From positions 1 through 64,000 of the forward strand of contig DATHNW010000019.1 of the NCBI GenBank assembly GCA_035485575.1: a stretch of 64,000 bases of DNA. The letters run 5' to 3'. This document shows, in pieces, positions 38,034 to 51,125 of the stretch. The DNA comes from DASRHD01 sp035485575 (GTDB lineage Bacteria > Verrucomicrobiota > Verrucomicrobiia > Opitutales > Opitutaceae). The stretch's first letter is position 1, and each line of letters starts with the position of its first letter. The notes beneath the pieces were generated by a model that saw only the letters and a list, made by a program, of their open reading frames with translations, was not told the DNA's origin and made no database searches. The position numbers and the translations under genes are program-made.

Positions 38034-38252
38034 ATGAAACGTCTGAAACAAATCGTCCTCTGTTCGCTCGTCGTTGGTGCTGCGGTTTCGCTCCGTGCCG
38101 ACCCGCCCGCCTTCGATCCGAGCACCTATACCGATATGCTCACCGCTGCCGCGTCCACGGCTGCCACCTTGGTCGCTGCCGTGATCGCCCTTGCTGCGGG
38201 CATCATGGTGTGGCGCAAGGTTGCTGGCTTTTTCAAAAAGTCGGGCACCTGA
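38034..38252 (+). CDS. Inovirus major coat protein (pVIII-like)
   Basis: A 72-residue preprotein. Signal peptide about 1-22 (MKRLKQIVLCSLVVGAAVSLRA), predicted cleavage before DPPAFDPSTY. The mature part is about 50 residues: a short acidic N-terminus, a hydrophobic transmembrane helix (LVAAVIALAAGIMVWRKV) and a basic tail KKSGT. This is the textbook layout and size of Ff pVIII, which inserts in the inner membrane before virion assembly. It is followed by a terminator hairpin, as in Ff. Confidence 0.85.
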   Translation: MKRLKQIVLCSLVVGAAVSLRADPPAFDPSTYTDMLTAAASTAATLVAAVIALAAGIMVWRKVAGFFKKSGT

Positions 38253-38262
38253 GCCAACCCGC

Positions 38263-38293
38263 GCGGGGCCGGGTAATGCCCCGCATTTAATTT
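38263..38293 (+). terminator. Terminator hairpin after coat gene
   Basis: Stem GCGGGGC/GCCCCGC (38263-38269 and 38278-38284) with an 8-nt loop, then ATTTAATTT. It lies between coat gene and pIII-like gene, the same place as the strong central terminator of Ff phages. Confidence 0.75.
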
Positions 38294-38497
38294 ATGAAAA
38301 AAATCTTCCTCCTCTTTTTTCTTTCTGCGCTTTCGGTCCATGCTTCTTTTACCGTCAACTACACCTTTACTGGCGCTGGTGGCGGTTCTGGTTCTGTTGT
38401 ACTTCCCACGAATGACGCTTCTGACATGGCTTTGCTTCCTGTTGGGGCTGACACGGCTGTTATCACGTCAATTGTCGATTCTGATGGCACGGTTTAG
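38294..38497 (+). CDS. Truncated pIII-like secreted phage protein
   Basis: A 67-residue protein with a clear signal peptide (MKKIFLLFFLSALSVHA) and a Gly/Ser-rich start (FTGAGGGSGSVVLP), like the N-terminal region and Gly-rich linker of adsorption protein pIII. Then it stops early at 38497. Intact pIII proteins are several times longer, so this looks like a truncated gene. The frame after the stop gives no continuation. Confidence 0.5.
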   Translation: MKKIFLLFFLSALSVHASFTVNYTFTGAGGGSGSVVLPTNDASDMALLPVGADTAVITSIVDSDGTV

Positions 38498-38585
38498 CGT
38501 TGGTTTGAACCTCAATAATCGTTCAAATTGCTTTTGTCTGCTGCGGCGAGCAATTGGCCTATGCCGGTAAACGTTGGCTGAGCCA

Positions 38586-38613
38586 TCTGAACATCCTATA
38601 TAATCTGCAGCCA
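38586..38613. other. dif-like sequence, right edge of phage remnant (weak candidate)
   Basis: Matches the reverse complement of E. coli dif at 16 of 28 positions and the left-edge dif-like site at 14 of 28, in the same orientation (shared AACAT, TAT and TCTGC/TGTGC parts). It sits just before the broken kinase gene. Weaker than the left copy; it may be degenerate or chance. Confidence 0.2.
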
Positions 38614-38615
38614 AA

Positions 38616-38948
38616 CGTGTGGACCAACTGGGTCTGGTCGCCGTCCTGCACAACATCAGCACAGAGTTTACGGACCGGGCAGGCGTGTCCGTCAGGCTGT
38701 CCAGCGTAAAATTGACCTCGCGACTGCCCACCGACACCGAGTTGACGCTCTATCGCATTCTCCAGGAAGCCCTGAGAAACGTGGGAAACGTGGAGAGGCA
38801 CGCTCGCGCGCGCCACGTCACAGTCAAATCTGCTTGCCGCGCCGGCACGAGAATCGAGATACGCGTTCCCCTGCCGCCAAATACCACGAAGGCCGGCGGG
38901 CCGGCGTTGTTTGCCCGGCAGAGAAACCAAGATGCATCACAACTCTGA
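38616..38948 (+). pseudogene. Histidine kinase remnant (NarL/DegS class), internally deleted
   Basis: About 110 codons. It keeps the post-H-box helix (VDQLGLVAVLHNISTEF), the N box with RILQEALRNVGNVERHA, and the last strand GTRIEIRVPLP. Between the last two, about 50 residues holding the D and G boxes of the ATPase are missing, and the sensor plus H-box is lost upstream at the edge of the phage remnant. It is a dead remnant of a HisKA_3 kinase. Confidence 0.65.
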
Positions 38949-38958
38949 TCACCGGCTC

Positions 38959-39600
38959 TCATGCTCGGTTGGCCGATCTGGCTCCTGCTGCAGGAGATGC
39001 CTCTGTTTTCACCCCTTCAACGTCCTGAAAAGCCCGGCGGATTTCTTCGAAATGCTTTCGGTACTGCTCAGCGTCTCCAAAATCGACAAAGTTTTTGTAC
39101 CGGCTATGGGCGCATTTCACGCACCGTGCATGCTTGATGGGACACCAGTGCTGCTCGGTCCGGGCGGCGATTTCGGTGAAGTACGCCAGAATGCCATTGG
39201 CATAGGCGCAGTAATCACAATTCAGCTTCTCAATGAAGTTGAGATAGGTCAGGCGATGGCGGTCGAACGCGATGTAGTCGCGTCGATGAACCTTCGGTAT
39301 GCCGTAGATCGGAAAACAGATTGCTTGGTAAATGGAGCCAATCACATCCACCAGGACGATGGGAATCAGGCACATCCAAATCACCGGCGCAGTAAGGAGA
39401 ACGAGAAAACGGGAATGCAAAAGATACCGATGAAAATTCTGCCGGGCCTGCTTGTGACTGGCCTTGGCTGCTTCAGTGAACAGCACCGTTTTCGCATGAA
39501 CCTGATAACAGAATTGAGCCTCTTTTTTTTGAGTTTCCCGGACCAATTCCTTTTCCAGCACTCGTATCTGACTTAGCAGTGTGTCGCATCTATCGTTCAT
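38959..39600 (-). CDS. Conserved membrane protein with cysteine motif, unknown function
   Basis: A 213-residue protein with an N-terminal charged helix (about 1-50), two hydrophobic stretches (LVLLTAPVIWMCLIPIVLVDVIG and the following helix), then a Cys/His cluster: CDYCAYANG, WCPIKHARCVKCAHSRY. The pattern suggests metal binding (Cys4/His) at the membrane face. It resembles conserved hypothetical proteins seen in several phyla. It is on the strand opposite to the surrounding genes. The C-terminus has an Ala-rich tail. Confidence 0.6.
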   Translation of the reverse strand: MNDRCDTLLSQIRVLEKELVRETQKKEAQFCYQVHAKTVLFTEAAKASHKQARQNFHRYLLHSRFLVLLTAPVIWMCLIPIVLVDVIGSIYQAICFPIYGIPKVHRRDYIAFDRHRLTYLNFIEKLNCDYCAYANGILAYFTEIAARTEQHWCPIKHARCVKCAHSRYKNFVDFGDAEQYRKHFEEIRRAFQDVEGVKTEASPAAGARSANRA

Positions 39601-39740
39601 GGTGTTAGCACGGGTGGAGAACGCTTTCCCCTATCTCGTATTTTAATTTTATATTCCCGCCCGGCTGCGTCACCATTGATCCTGCTTCCAGCCCGATGTT
39701 CCTTTTTGCCGAACCGGGGCGCTTACGCGCACCCACGCAC

Positions 39741-39765
39741 CCCTGATTCAAATTTTAAATCAGGG
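39741..39765. terminator. Palindromic hairpin CCCTGATT/AATCAGGG
   Basis: 8-bp stem with a 9-nt AT-rich loop in a non-coding stretch. Flanks are not clearly T-rich on either strand. Could be a terminator for a gene now lost or a protein-binding palindrome. Confidence 0.35.
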
Positions 39766-39998
39766 TGATTCGTTCGCGGATTGCAGGTAATAACGCCAAG
39801 TGAAATTGCAAAATGCCTGCGGCCGCCTCGACACCAAGTGCGGTCTGAATTCTCAAGACGTTATCAGGCAGAGACTAGAATGCCCATGCGCTTCGGTGGC
39901 ATGCTATTGGCATTAGCAGGTTCCCATGAGCTTTACGTCTTCCCTGCCTCCCCGTGCGGATGAGTTTTCCGCAACCTTCGGTCTCTCCTTTCTCAACC

Positions 39999-40127
39999 AT
40001 GAATGAAGCACTTCTTTTTCTCCCTCCTGTGGCGGCCGTTGGCTGGTTCATCGCTTCCATGATATTTAACAGCGGCCTCTTTGGCGCGGATATGATTTTT
40101 ATCATCGCAAGGATGTTCGGCAAATGA
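39999..40127 (+). CDS. Possible 42-residue membrane peptide
   Basis: ATG at 39999, stop at 40125-40127. The peptide is hydrophobic (LLFLPPVAAVGWFIASMIF, then ADMIFIIARMFGK), consistent with one or two short membrane helices. No Shine-Dalgarno-like sequence of note and no known family. It may be a real small gene or chance. Confidence 0.25.
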   Translation: MNEALLFLPPVAAVGWFIASMIFNSGLFGADMIFIIARMFGK

Positions 40128-40197
40128 GCCTTCTGCCGTTCGCCCCTTTGCAACTGTGCGCCCCGCCTCTTCCGAAAGGATGGGCACCGATCGCCAC

Positions 40198-40227
40198 GAG
40201 ACACACAGGCGAGAGACACACAGGCGA
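40198..40227. repeat. Tandem 15-bp repeat, two copies
   Basis: GAGACACACAGGCGA occurs twice head to tail (40198-40212, 40213-40227), identical, in non-coding DNA. Confidence 0.8.
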
Positions 40228-40329
40228 ATTACCGCGGGGCGAAAATTCCACGGTAATGCATTATTACATTCTTGGTGAGTTATAACATCGGCAGCCCTTA
40301 TCCCGCTCACTTTTTCACCTTCAATCGCA

Positions 40330-40916
40330 TGCACTCCCCCTCCAACCAGTTAACTGATTATGATTTCTCGGCCGAGTTTTGGATTTCCGCCATCGCGCCG
40401 GCCGCTGCCGCCACGCCCGCCGCGGGCAATCTTTGCGAACTTTTCGTGTATGAGCTCGCCAATCTCGTCGCAGGCGCCGGCCAGGCTGAACGCACCGCCC
40501 ATTTCTACGCCAACCGCATGCACAGGCAGATTGAACTGCATCCCCTGATTCTCGGCTTGGCCAAGTCCAGCCGGGCCTGCCTGCCCGCCCTGCCACGCAT
40601 CCTGCGCGATGAAGGCCTGTCTCTTCCCCAAGCGCATGATGCCGCACTCGACGCCCTTCTGCTGCCGCTTCATGCTTGCGACCGCACCACCCGGGCTGAA
40701 CCGGGGGGCGTATCCGCCACTCGCATGATAAGCGTGCTGAGGAGAATCGCCACTCATCTCAGGGTGCAAGCCACCCACGCCGCCGAGCACGCCCTCCTGC
40801 TTGGCTCCGATCAACTTCATCGCGCTCTCACTCATTGGGCCATTGCCTGGCAAAATTATAATGCGGAATTGCGCGCAAAGGCCATCCGGTTCCGGGTCCA
40901 AGCCTATGTTTCTTGA
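40330..40916 (+). CDS. Unknown helical protein, about 195 residues
   Basis: An open frame from ATG 40330 (alternative start 40272) to 40916. The product is strongly alpha-helical, Ala/His/Leu-rich (CELFVYELANLVAGAGQAERT, HLRVQATHAAEHALLLGS, LTHWAIAWQNYNAEL). No known domain is recognised. Its 3' end (40756-40879) is matched by an inverted, decayed copy at 43106-43230. That supports it as a real, duplicated gene, but either strand could be coding in that region (an opposite-strand frame of 193 codons exists), so strand confidence is limited. Confidence 0.4.
40756..40879 (+). repeat. Inverted repeat, copy A (about 124 bp)
   Basis: Its reverse complement aligns by hand with 43106-43230 at roughly four fifths identity with a few indels. 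The shared end blocks are ACCCTGAGAT/ATCTCAGGGT and TTTGCGCGCAAT. The two copies bracket the PAS hybrid kinase gene (41171-43129). Confidence 0.75.
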
Positions 40917-41170
40917 TGCTCCGCGTAACAAATATACGCGCCATGGCTCTCGGGCAGCGCGTTGAAAGGTGTATCGCCCCTAGGATTTCTCTGCCAGATC
41001 CGATCAACCGCTGATCGATGAACTGCGGCTTTGCCGCGGAGATATCGATGCCGACCGTCAGTGAGACCACCAAGCGGTCCAAGCGGCGACTGTGGGATTT
41101 CCTCGGGAACATGGACTGCCGCCTGAGGACAATGGCGTTACAGCCTCGTTGAACTTTCGAACCTCACTCC
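40917..41170. other. Intergenic region before PAS kinase
   Basis: About 250 bp with no supported gene. It contains the promoter region of the kinase; no convincing core promoter could be picked by eye. Confidence 0.5.
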
Positions 41171-43129
41171 ATGCCCTGCCATCTGCCCGTTTTGCCCGCC
41201 GAGGAACTGCTCAGGGCGATCATCGATTCCTCGGATGATGCGATTGTGAGCAAAGACCTCAACGGCACCATAACGAGCTGGAATCAGAGCGCGGAACGCA
41301 TATTTGGATTTACCCAGGATGAAGCACTGGGCCACTCCATAATGATGCTGCTGCCGGTCGATCGGCCCGATGAGGAAAAATACATTCTGGAACGGATACG
41401 GCGAGGCGATCGCATAGATCACTTCGAGACCAAGCGGCGTCGGAAAGATGGACAGCTGATCGATGTTTCGGTGACAATCTCGCCCATTCGCGCAAGCGAC
41501 GGTTCGGTTGTGGGCGCCTCCAAAGTGGCTCGCGATATTACCGAGCAAAAGCGGTCCGGGCGGGCGGCGAGTCTGCTCGCCGCCATTGTCAGTTCCTCGG
41601 ATGCCGCCATCATCAGCAAAGATCTGGAGGGGATCATCACGAGTTGGAATGTAGGAGCCGAGCGAATGTATGGCTATACCGCGGAGGAGGTGGTTGGTAA
41701 ATCCGTCTTGCTGCTGGTGCCAGCCGATCGAAAGCAGGAAGAAGCGACGATCCTGGAGAGGATCCGGAACGGTGAGCGCCTCGATCATTTTGAAACCCTG
41801 CGGCAGCGGAAGAATGGGGAAATTTTTCCAGTCTCCCTCACTATTTCCCCGGTGAAAGATTCCCGGGGGGCCATTGTGGGCGCTTCCAAGATCGCCCGCG
41901 ACATCACCGAACTCAAACGGATTTCGTCGGAACGCGAACAACTTCTGGCGAGCGAACGAACCGCGCGCACTCAAGCGGAAGTGGCGAGCCGCATGAAGGA
42001 CGATTTCCTTGCGACAGTGTCACATGAGCTGCGCACACCGCTGAATGCGATCGTGGGTTGGGCGCAGGTGCTCAAAGAATCCGAGATCCGGCCCGATATC
42101 CTCGAGGGGGTGGAGACAATCGAGCGGAATGCCCACGCCCAGGCCCAGCTCATCGACGATCTCCTCGATCTTGGCCGTATTTCGTCAGGAAATATAATGT
42201 TGAACATTCATCCCATCGACTTGGTTGGGGTCATTCGGGACGCGATCGATTCCGTTCGCCACGCTGCCGATGCAAAACAAATAACGATTCGCACCGTCTT
42301 CAATGCTTCGAGCGGCCTCCTGACGGGGGACAAGAACCGCTTGCAGCAGGTGCTCTGGAACCTGCTGGCCAACGCCATAAAGTTTACCCAAAAAGGAGGC
42401 CGCGTCATGGTGACGACGGAGAAGATCCACTCTCATTTGGAGATCGTCGTGTCCGACAACGGTGCAGGCATCACATCGGATTTCCTGCCGCATGTCTTTG
42501 ACCGTTTTCGTCAGGCCGATCCTTCGACGACGCGACGAGCGGGAGGGCTGGGGATCGGCCTCGCGCTGGTCAAACACCTGGTTGAACTGCATGGCGGGGA
42601 AGTGCGGGCGGAGAGCTTGGGAATAAATCAGGGTGCGACTTTCACGGTTTCATTGCCGGTGGCGGCTCTAAAATTGGACACCCCCGCCGAGGGAATTTCT
42701 CAGCGCCTCGCCCTGCCCTCCGCGGAGGATCTGGGTGGAATCAAGATTCTGGTTGTGGATGACGATCAGGATTCCCTGGAAGTGGTTAGACGCATCCTGT
42801 CCACTCGCAATGCGACAGTCCAAACCGCCAACACGGTCGACCACGCCCTCATCTTGTTCCCTTCGCTTAATCCCGATGTGATCTTGAGCGATATCGGCAT
42901 GCCCGACGCAGATGGCTACGAACTTATCCGGAGAATTCGAGAAATGCCTGATGGCCGAAACGTGCCTGCGGTGGCCTTGACCGCCTTGGCTCGCAGCGAG
43001 GATCGCATGATGGCTTTGAATGCCGGTTTCCAAACTCACCTTGCGAAGCCCATCGCCCCGGGTGAATTGGTGGCGACCGTGCGCAGTCTGACCACATTCC
43101 GGAATTTTGCGCGCAATCCTGCCCTATAA
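41171..43129 (+). CDS. PAS-PAS hybrid sensor histidine kinase with receiver
   Basis: A 652-residue soluble kinase without membrane helices. PAS domains at about 10-125 and 130-250 are nearly duplicates (DDAIVSKDLNGTITSWN; DAAIISKDLEGIITSWN). The phosphoacceptor His285 is in ATVSHELRTPLNAIV, the ATPase has NLLANAIKFTQKGG, DNGAGI and GLGIGLALVKHLVELHGG. The C-terminal receiver has ILVVDDDQDS and phospho-Asp in VILSDIGMPDADG. It should sense a cytoplasmic signal and autophosphorylate then relay to its own receiver. The stop lies inside the inverted repeat, so its last few codons (NFARNPAL) derive from it. Confidence 0.95.
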   Translation: MPCHLPVLPAEELLRAIIDSSDDAIVSKDLNGTITSWNQSAERIFGFTQDEALGHSIMMLLPVDRPDEEKYILERIRRGDRIDHFETKRRRKDGQLIDVSVTISPIRASDGSVVGASKVARDITEQKRSGRAASLLAAIVSSSDAAIISKDLEGIITSWNVGAERMYGYTAEEVVGKSVLLLVPADRKQEEATILERIRNGERLDHFETLRQRKNGEIFPVSLTISPVKDSRGAIVGASKIARDITELKRISSEREQLLASERTARTQAEVASRMKDDFLATVSHELRTPLNAIVGWAQVLKESEIRPDILEGVETIERNAHAQAQLIDDLLDLGRISSGNIMLNIHPIDLVGVIRDAIDSVRHAADAKQITIRTVFNASSGLLTGDKNRLQQVLWNLLANAIKFTQKGGRVMVTTEKIHSHLEIVVSDNGAGITSDFLPHVFDRFRQADPSTTRRAGGLGIGLALVKHLVELHGGEVRAESLGINQGATFTVSLPVAALKLDTPAEGISQRLALPSAEDLGGIKILVVDDDQDSLEVVRRILSTRNATVQTANTVDHALILFPSLNPDVILSDIGMPDADGYELIRRIREMPDGRNVPAVALTALARSEDRMMALNAGFQTHLAKPIAPGELVATVRSLTTFRNFARNPAL

Positions 43130-43230
43130 TTTTGCTAGGCAATGGCCTACAATCGGTGAGAACGCGATGCAGTGACCGGAGCTAGGCAGGCGGGCGTGCG
43201 CGGCGGCGGAGGTGGCCTGCACCCTGAGAT
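43106..43230 (-). repeat. Inverted repeat, copy B (decayed gene end)
   Basis: About 125 bp, matching copy A inverted. In the copy A reading frame it gives LRVQAT and further residues but is interrupted by a stop, so it is a decayed 3' end of a paralogue of the 40330-40916 gene on the minus strand. Confidence 0.7.
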
Positions 43231-43597
43231 AGCCATTCTAGCTTCAGGCCCAACCCAGGAAAACCCCCGAAAGAAAGACGTATTACGTTACCTAAACTTA
43301 GACCTGCCTTCAAATTATCAATGTGATAGAAAAGAGTACGCGCTGGACAATCAGAGAGCGGGATGCTTCAGAAAGCATTGGACAATGATGCAGCCCCTCC
43401 AGCGGCTGCCAGCCGAGTAGGTTATTCGATAAGATAATCCAGGCAGGGAAAGAGAGCGTATAAGAAATTTTGTACGCAGCAGGGCTTATTCCTCAGGTTC
43501 ATTAAAAGGTCTGAGCTTGGGCGTTCCGGCTCATCAAATAAGATGCGCAAGGACAGGGCTCAGAGATTCTTCAAAACCCGATGCTGAAATTTTACCG
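43231..43597. other. Intergenic region before poly-HAMP kinase
   Basis: About 370 bp without a supported gene, less GC-rich than the flanks. It should hold the promoter of the giant kinase. An in-frame TTG at 43517 would extend the kinase by 27 residues, but ATG 43598 is preferred. Confidence 0.5.
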
Positions 43598-49315
<5,718 letters not shown>

Positions 49316-49356
49316 ATTCGAAATTGATCACCTGACAACTACGGCAACGTCTCACT

Positions 49357-51075
49357 GTGAACCCCGCAGTCAATATTTTGCTCGTTGATGACGAGGTGAG
49401 AAACCTCGACGCACTGGAAAGCTTCCTGCAGTTGCCCGACTGCAATCTCGTCCGGGCACTGTCGGGCGAACGGGCCCTCCTGCTGCTGCTGGACGGGGAG
49501 TTTGCGGCCATCGTGCTCGACGTACAGATGCCGGGAATGACCGGGATTGAACTCGCCAACCTCATCAAGCAACGGAAACGCACCCAGCATATCCCGATTA
49601 TTTTTCTCACGGCCTACTTCCAGGAGGACAAGGATGTGCTGGAGGGCTATAACATTGGGGCGGTGGATTACCTGACGAAGCCGATCAATCCCCAGATCCT
49701 TAAATCAAAAATCAGCGTCTTTGTGGATCTCTTCCGCAAGACCCGCGCGCTCGGGGCAACCAATACCGCCTTGGAATTGGAGATCGCCCAGCGCCAGAAG
49801 GCCGAAGAGGCGCTCCAACAGGCCAACAATGCGCTGGAGGCCCGGGTGCACGCGCGCACGGCGGACTTGATCCGCGTCAATGAAGAGCTGCGCCAGCGTG
49901 AAACGGCGCTGCGCGAAAGCGAAGCCCAGGCGATGGCGGCTTCACGGGCCAAGGATGATTTCCTTGCAGCGCTTTCCCATGAATTGCGAACCCCGTTGAA
50001 TCCGGTGCTGCTGCTCGCGACGGAAGCGGCCCGCAACCCCCAACTGGCGCCGGAGGTGAGAGCCGATTTTGAAACGATTGCCCGGAATGTGGAACTGGAG
50101 GCCCGGCTCATCGATGATATGCTCGACCTTACCCGCATCACGCGGGGGAAACTCGCGCTCGAAATGCGGGCCCTCGACGTCCATGCCATTCTGCAGGACG
50201 CCCTCGCCATGGCGCGGGAGGAAATCGACCAGAAGCAGATTGGTCTGATGCTCAAGCTGGAGGCCAGCCGATGTGCGGTGCTGGGCGACGATGTACGCCT
50301 GAAGCAAATCCTCTGGAATGTGATCAAGAATGCCGGGAAATTCACTCCCGCAATGGGGCGGATCACCATCGAAACCACCGGCCCTACTGACGACGGTGCG
50401 CTGATCGTAAGGATCACAGATACCGGGATCGGCATGACACCCGCGGAACTGGAACGCATCTTCGAGGCCTTTTCCCAGGGCGACCACGCCACCCAGGGAG
50501 GATCCCACCGCTTTGGCGGCGTCGGACTGGGCCTGGCCATCTCCCGCATGATGGTGAAACTACACTCAGGTTCCATTACCGCCACGAGCGCGGGCCGCAA
50601 TCAGGGTACCACGGTCCAGATCAAACTTCCCCTCCTGCCGGCGACGGTGATTCCCACCGCACTCATGAACAATTCACAACCCAATGCCCTCCCCCGTCTT
50701 CAGCCAAACAATGGGGAGAGCCCGCGCCGCATCCTGCTGGTCGAGGACCACCTGCCGACCTCCCGCGCCCTGATGCTTTTGCTCACCCGCCGAAATTACG
50801 AAGTGGTGACCGCGCCTTCCTTGGCGGAGGCGCGCGCCATCGCCGGCCGGGAAAAGTTCGACCTTTTGATTTCCGATATCGGATTACCCGATGGCAGTGG
50901 CTATGAGTTGATGGCGGAGTTGCATAGCCGCCATCGCCTGGTGGGTATTGCCTTGACCGGTTATGGCATGGAGCAGGATGTGAGCCGCAGCCGTGCGGCT
51001 GGTTTTGTGACCCACCTGACCAAGCCGGTAAGCGTGCAAGCCCTGGATGGTGCATTGTCCGCCATCCCAAGGTAA
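49357..51075 (+). CDS. Hybrid histidine kinase, receiver-kinase-receiver
   Basis: A 572-residue cytoplasmic kinase starting at GTG 49357. An N-terminal receiver (about 1-120, ILLVDDEVRNLDAL, Asp in IVLDVQMPGM) precedes a coiled coil (about 130-190), HisKA with His208 in ALSHELRTPLNPVLL, HATPase (about 310-425, DTGIGMTPAELERIFEAF and GLGLAISRMMV) and a C-terminal receiver (ILLVEDHLPTSR, Asp in LLISDIGLPDG). Having a receiver in front makes it likely to be the next relay step after the giant kinase, 41 bp upstream. The stop is 50 bp from the convergent kinase gene. Confidence 0.93.
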   Translation: MNPAVNILLVDDEVRNLDALESFLQLPDCNLVRALSGERALLLLLDGEFAAIVLDVQMPGMTGIELANLIKQRKRTQHIPIIFLTAYFQEDKDVLEGYNIGAVDYLTKPINPQILKSKISVFVDLFRKTRALGATNTALELEIAQRQKAEEALQQANNALEARVHARTADLIRVNEELRQRETALRESEAQAMAASRAKDDFLAALSHELRTPLNPVLLLATEAARNPQLAPEVRADFETIARNVELEARLIDDMLDLTRITRGKLALEMRALDVHAILQDALAMAREEIDQKQIGLMLKLEASRCAVLGDDVRLKQILWNVIKNAGKFTPAMGRITIETTGPTDDGALIVRITDTGIGMTPAELERIFEAFSQGDHATQGGSHRFGGVGLGLAISRMMVKLHSGSITATSAGRNQGTTVQIKLPLLPATVIPTALMNNSQPNALPRLQPNNGESPRRILLVEDHLPTSRALMLLLTRRNYEVVTAPSLAEARAIAGREKFDLLISDIGLPDGSGYELMAELHSRHRLVGIALTGYGMEQDVSRSRAAGFVTHLTKPVSVQALDGALSAIPR

Positions 51076-51125
51076 GCGTTGGTCCCAGCGGCCCCTGGAC
51101 AGTGAACAATGGGGCTTCGCCCAGT

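Larger units (their letters stand above)
36403..38613 (+). mobile_element. Degenerate inovirus (filamentous phage) remnant, about 2.2 kb
   Basis: Five small plus-strand genes in the order Rep, ssDNA-binding-like, small charged protein, major coat protein, terminator, truncated secreted protein. This matches the Ff order II-V-VII/IX-VIII-III. The coat protein is the most telling piece. Missing are the rest of pIII, pVI and the pI/Zot assembly ATPase, so it cannot make virions. The base composition is lower in GC and codon use differs from the neighbours. It lies between malQ and a broken kinase gene, with dif-like sequences at both edges. Confidence 0.7.
39601..40329. other. Mostly non-coding accessory stretch
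   Basis: Only a palindrome at 39741, one possible 42-residue membrane peptide gene (39999-40127) and a tandem 15-bp repeat (40198-40227) are seen. The base composition is mixed and less GC-rich than core genes. No conserved gene is recognised; it may be debris left by the neighbouring rearrangements. Confidence 0.5.

Noticed and set aside
38340..38570. Hydrophobic open frame overlapping the pIII-like gene
   Set aside because: No signal-peptide logic, overlaps the better-supported pIII-like start in another frame, and no phage parallel.
40350..40931. Minus-strand 193-codon frame opposite the unknown helical protein
   Set aside because: It cannot be excluded, but the plus-strand frame has a more natural helical composition. 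Both were weighed; the plus strand is annotated with low confidence.
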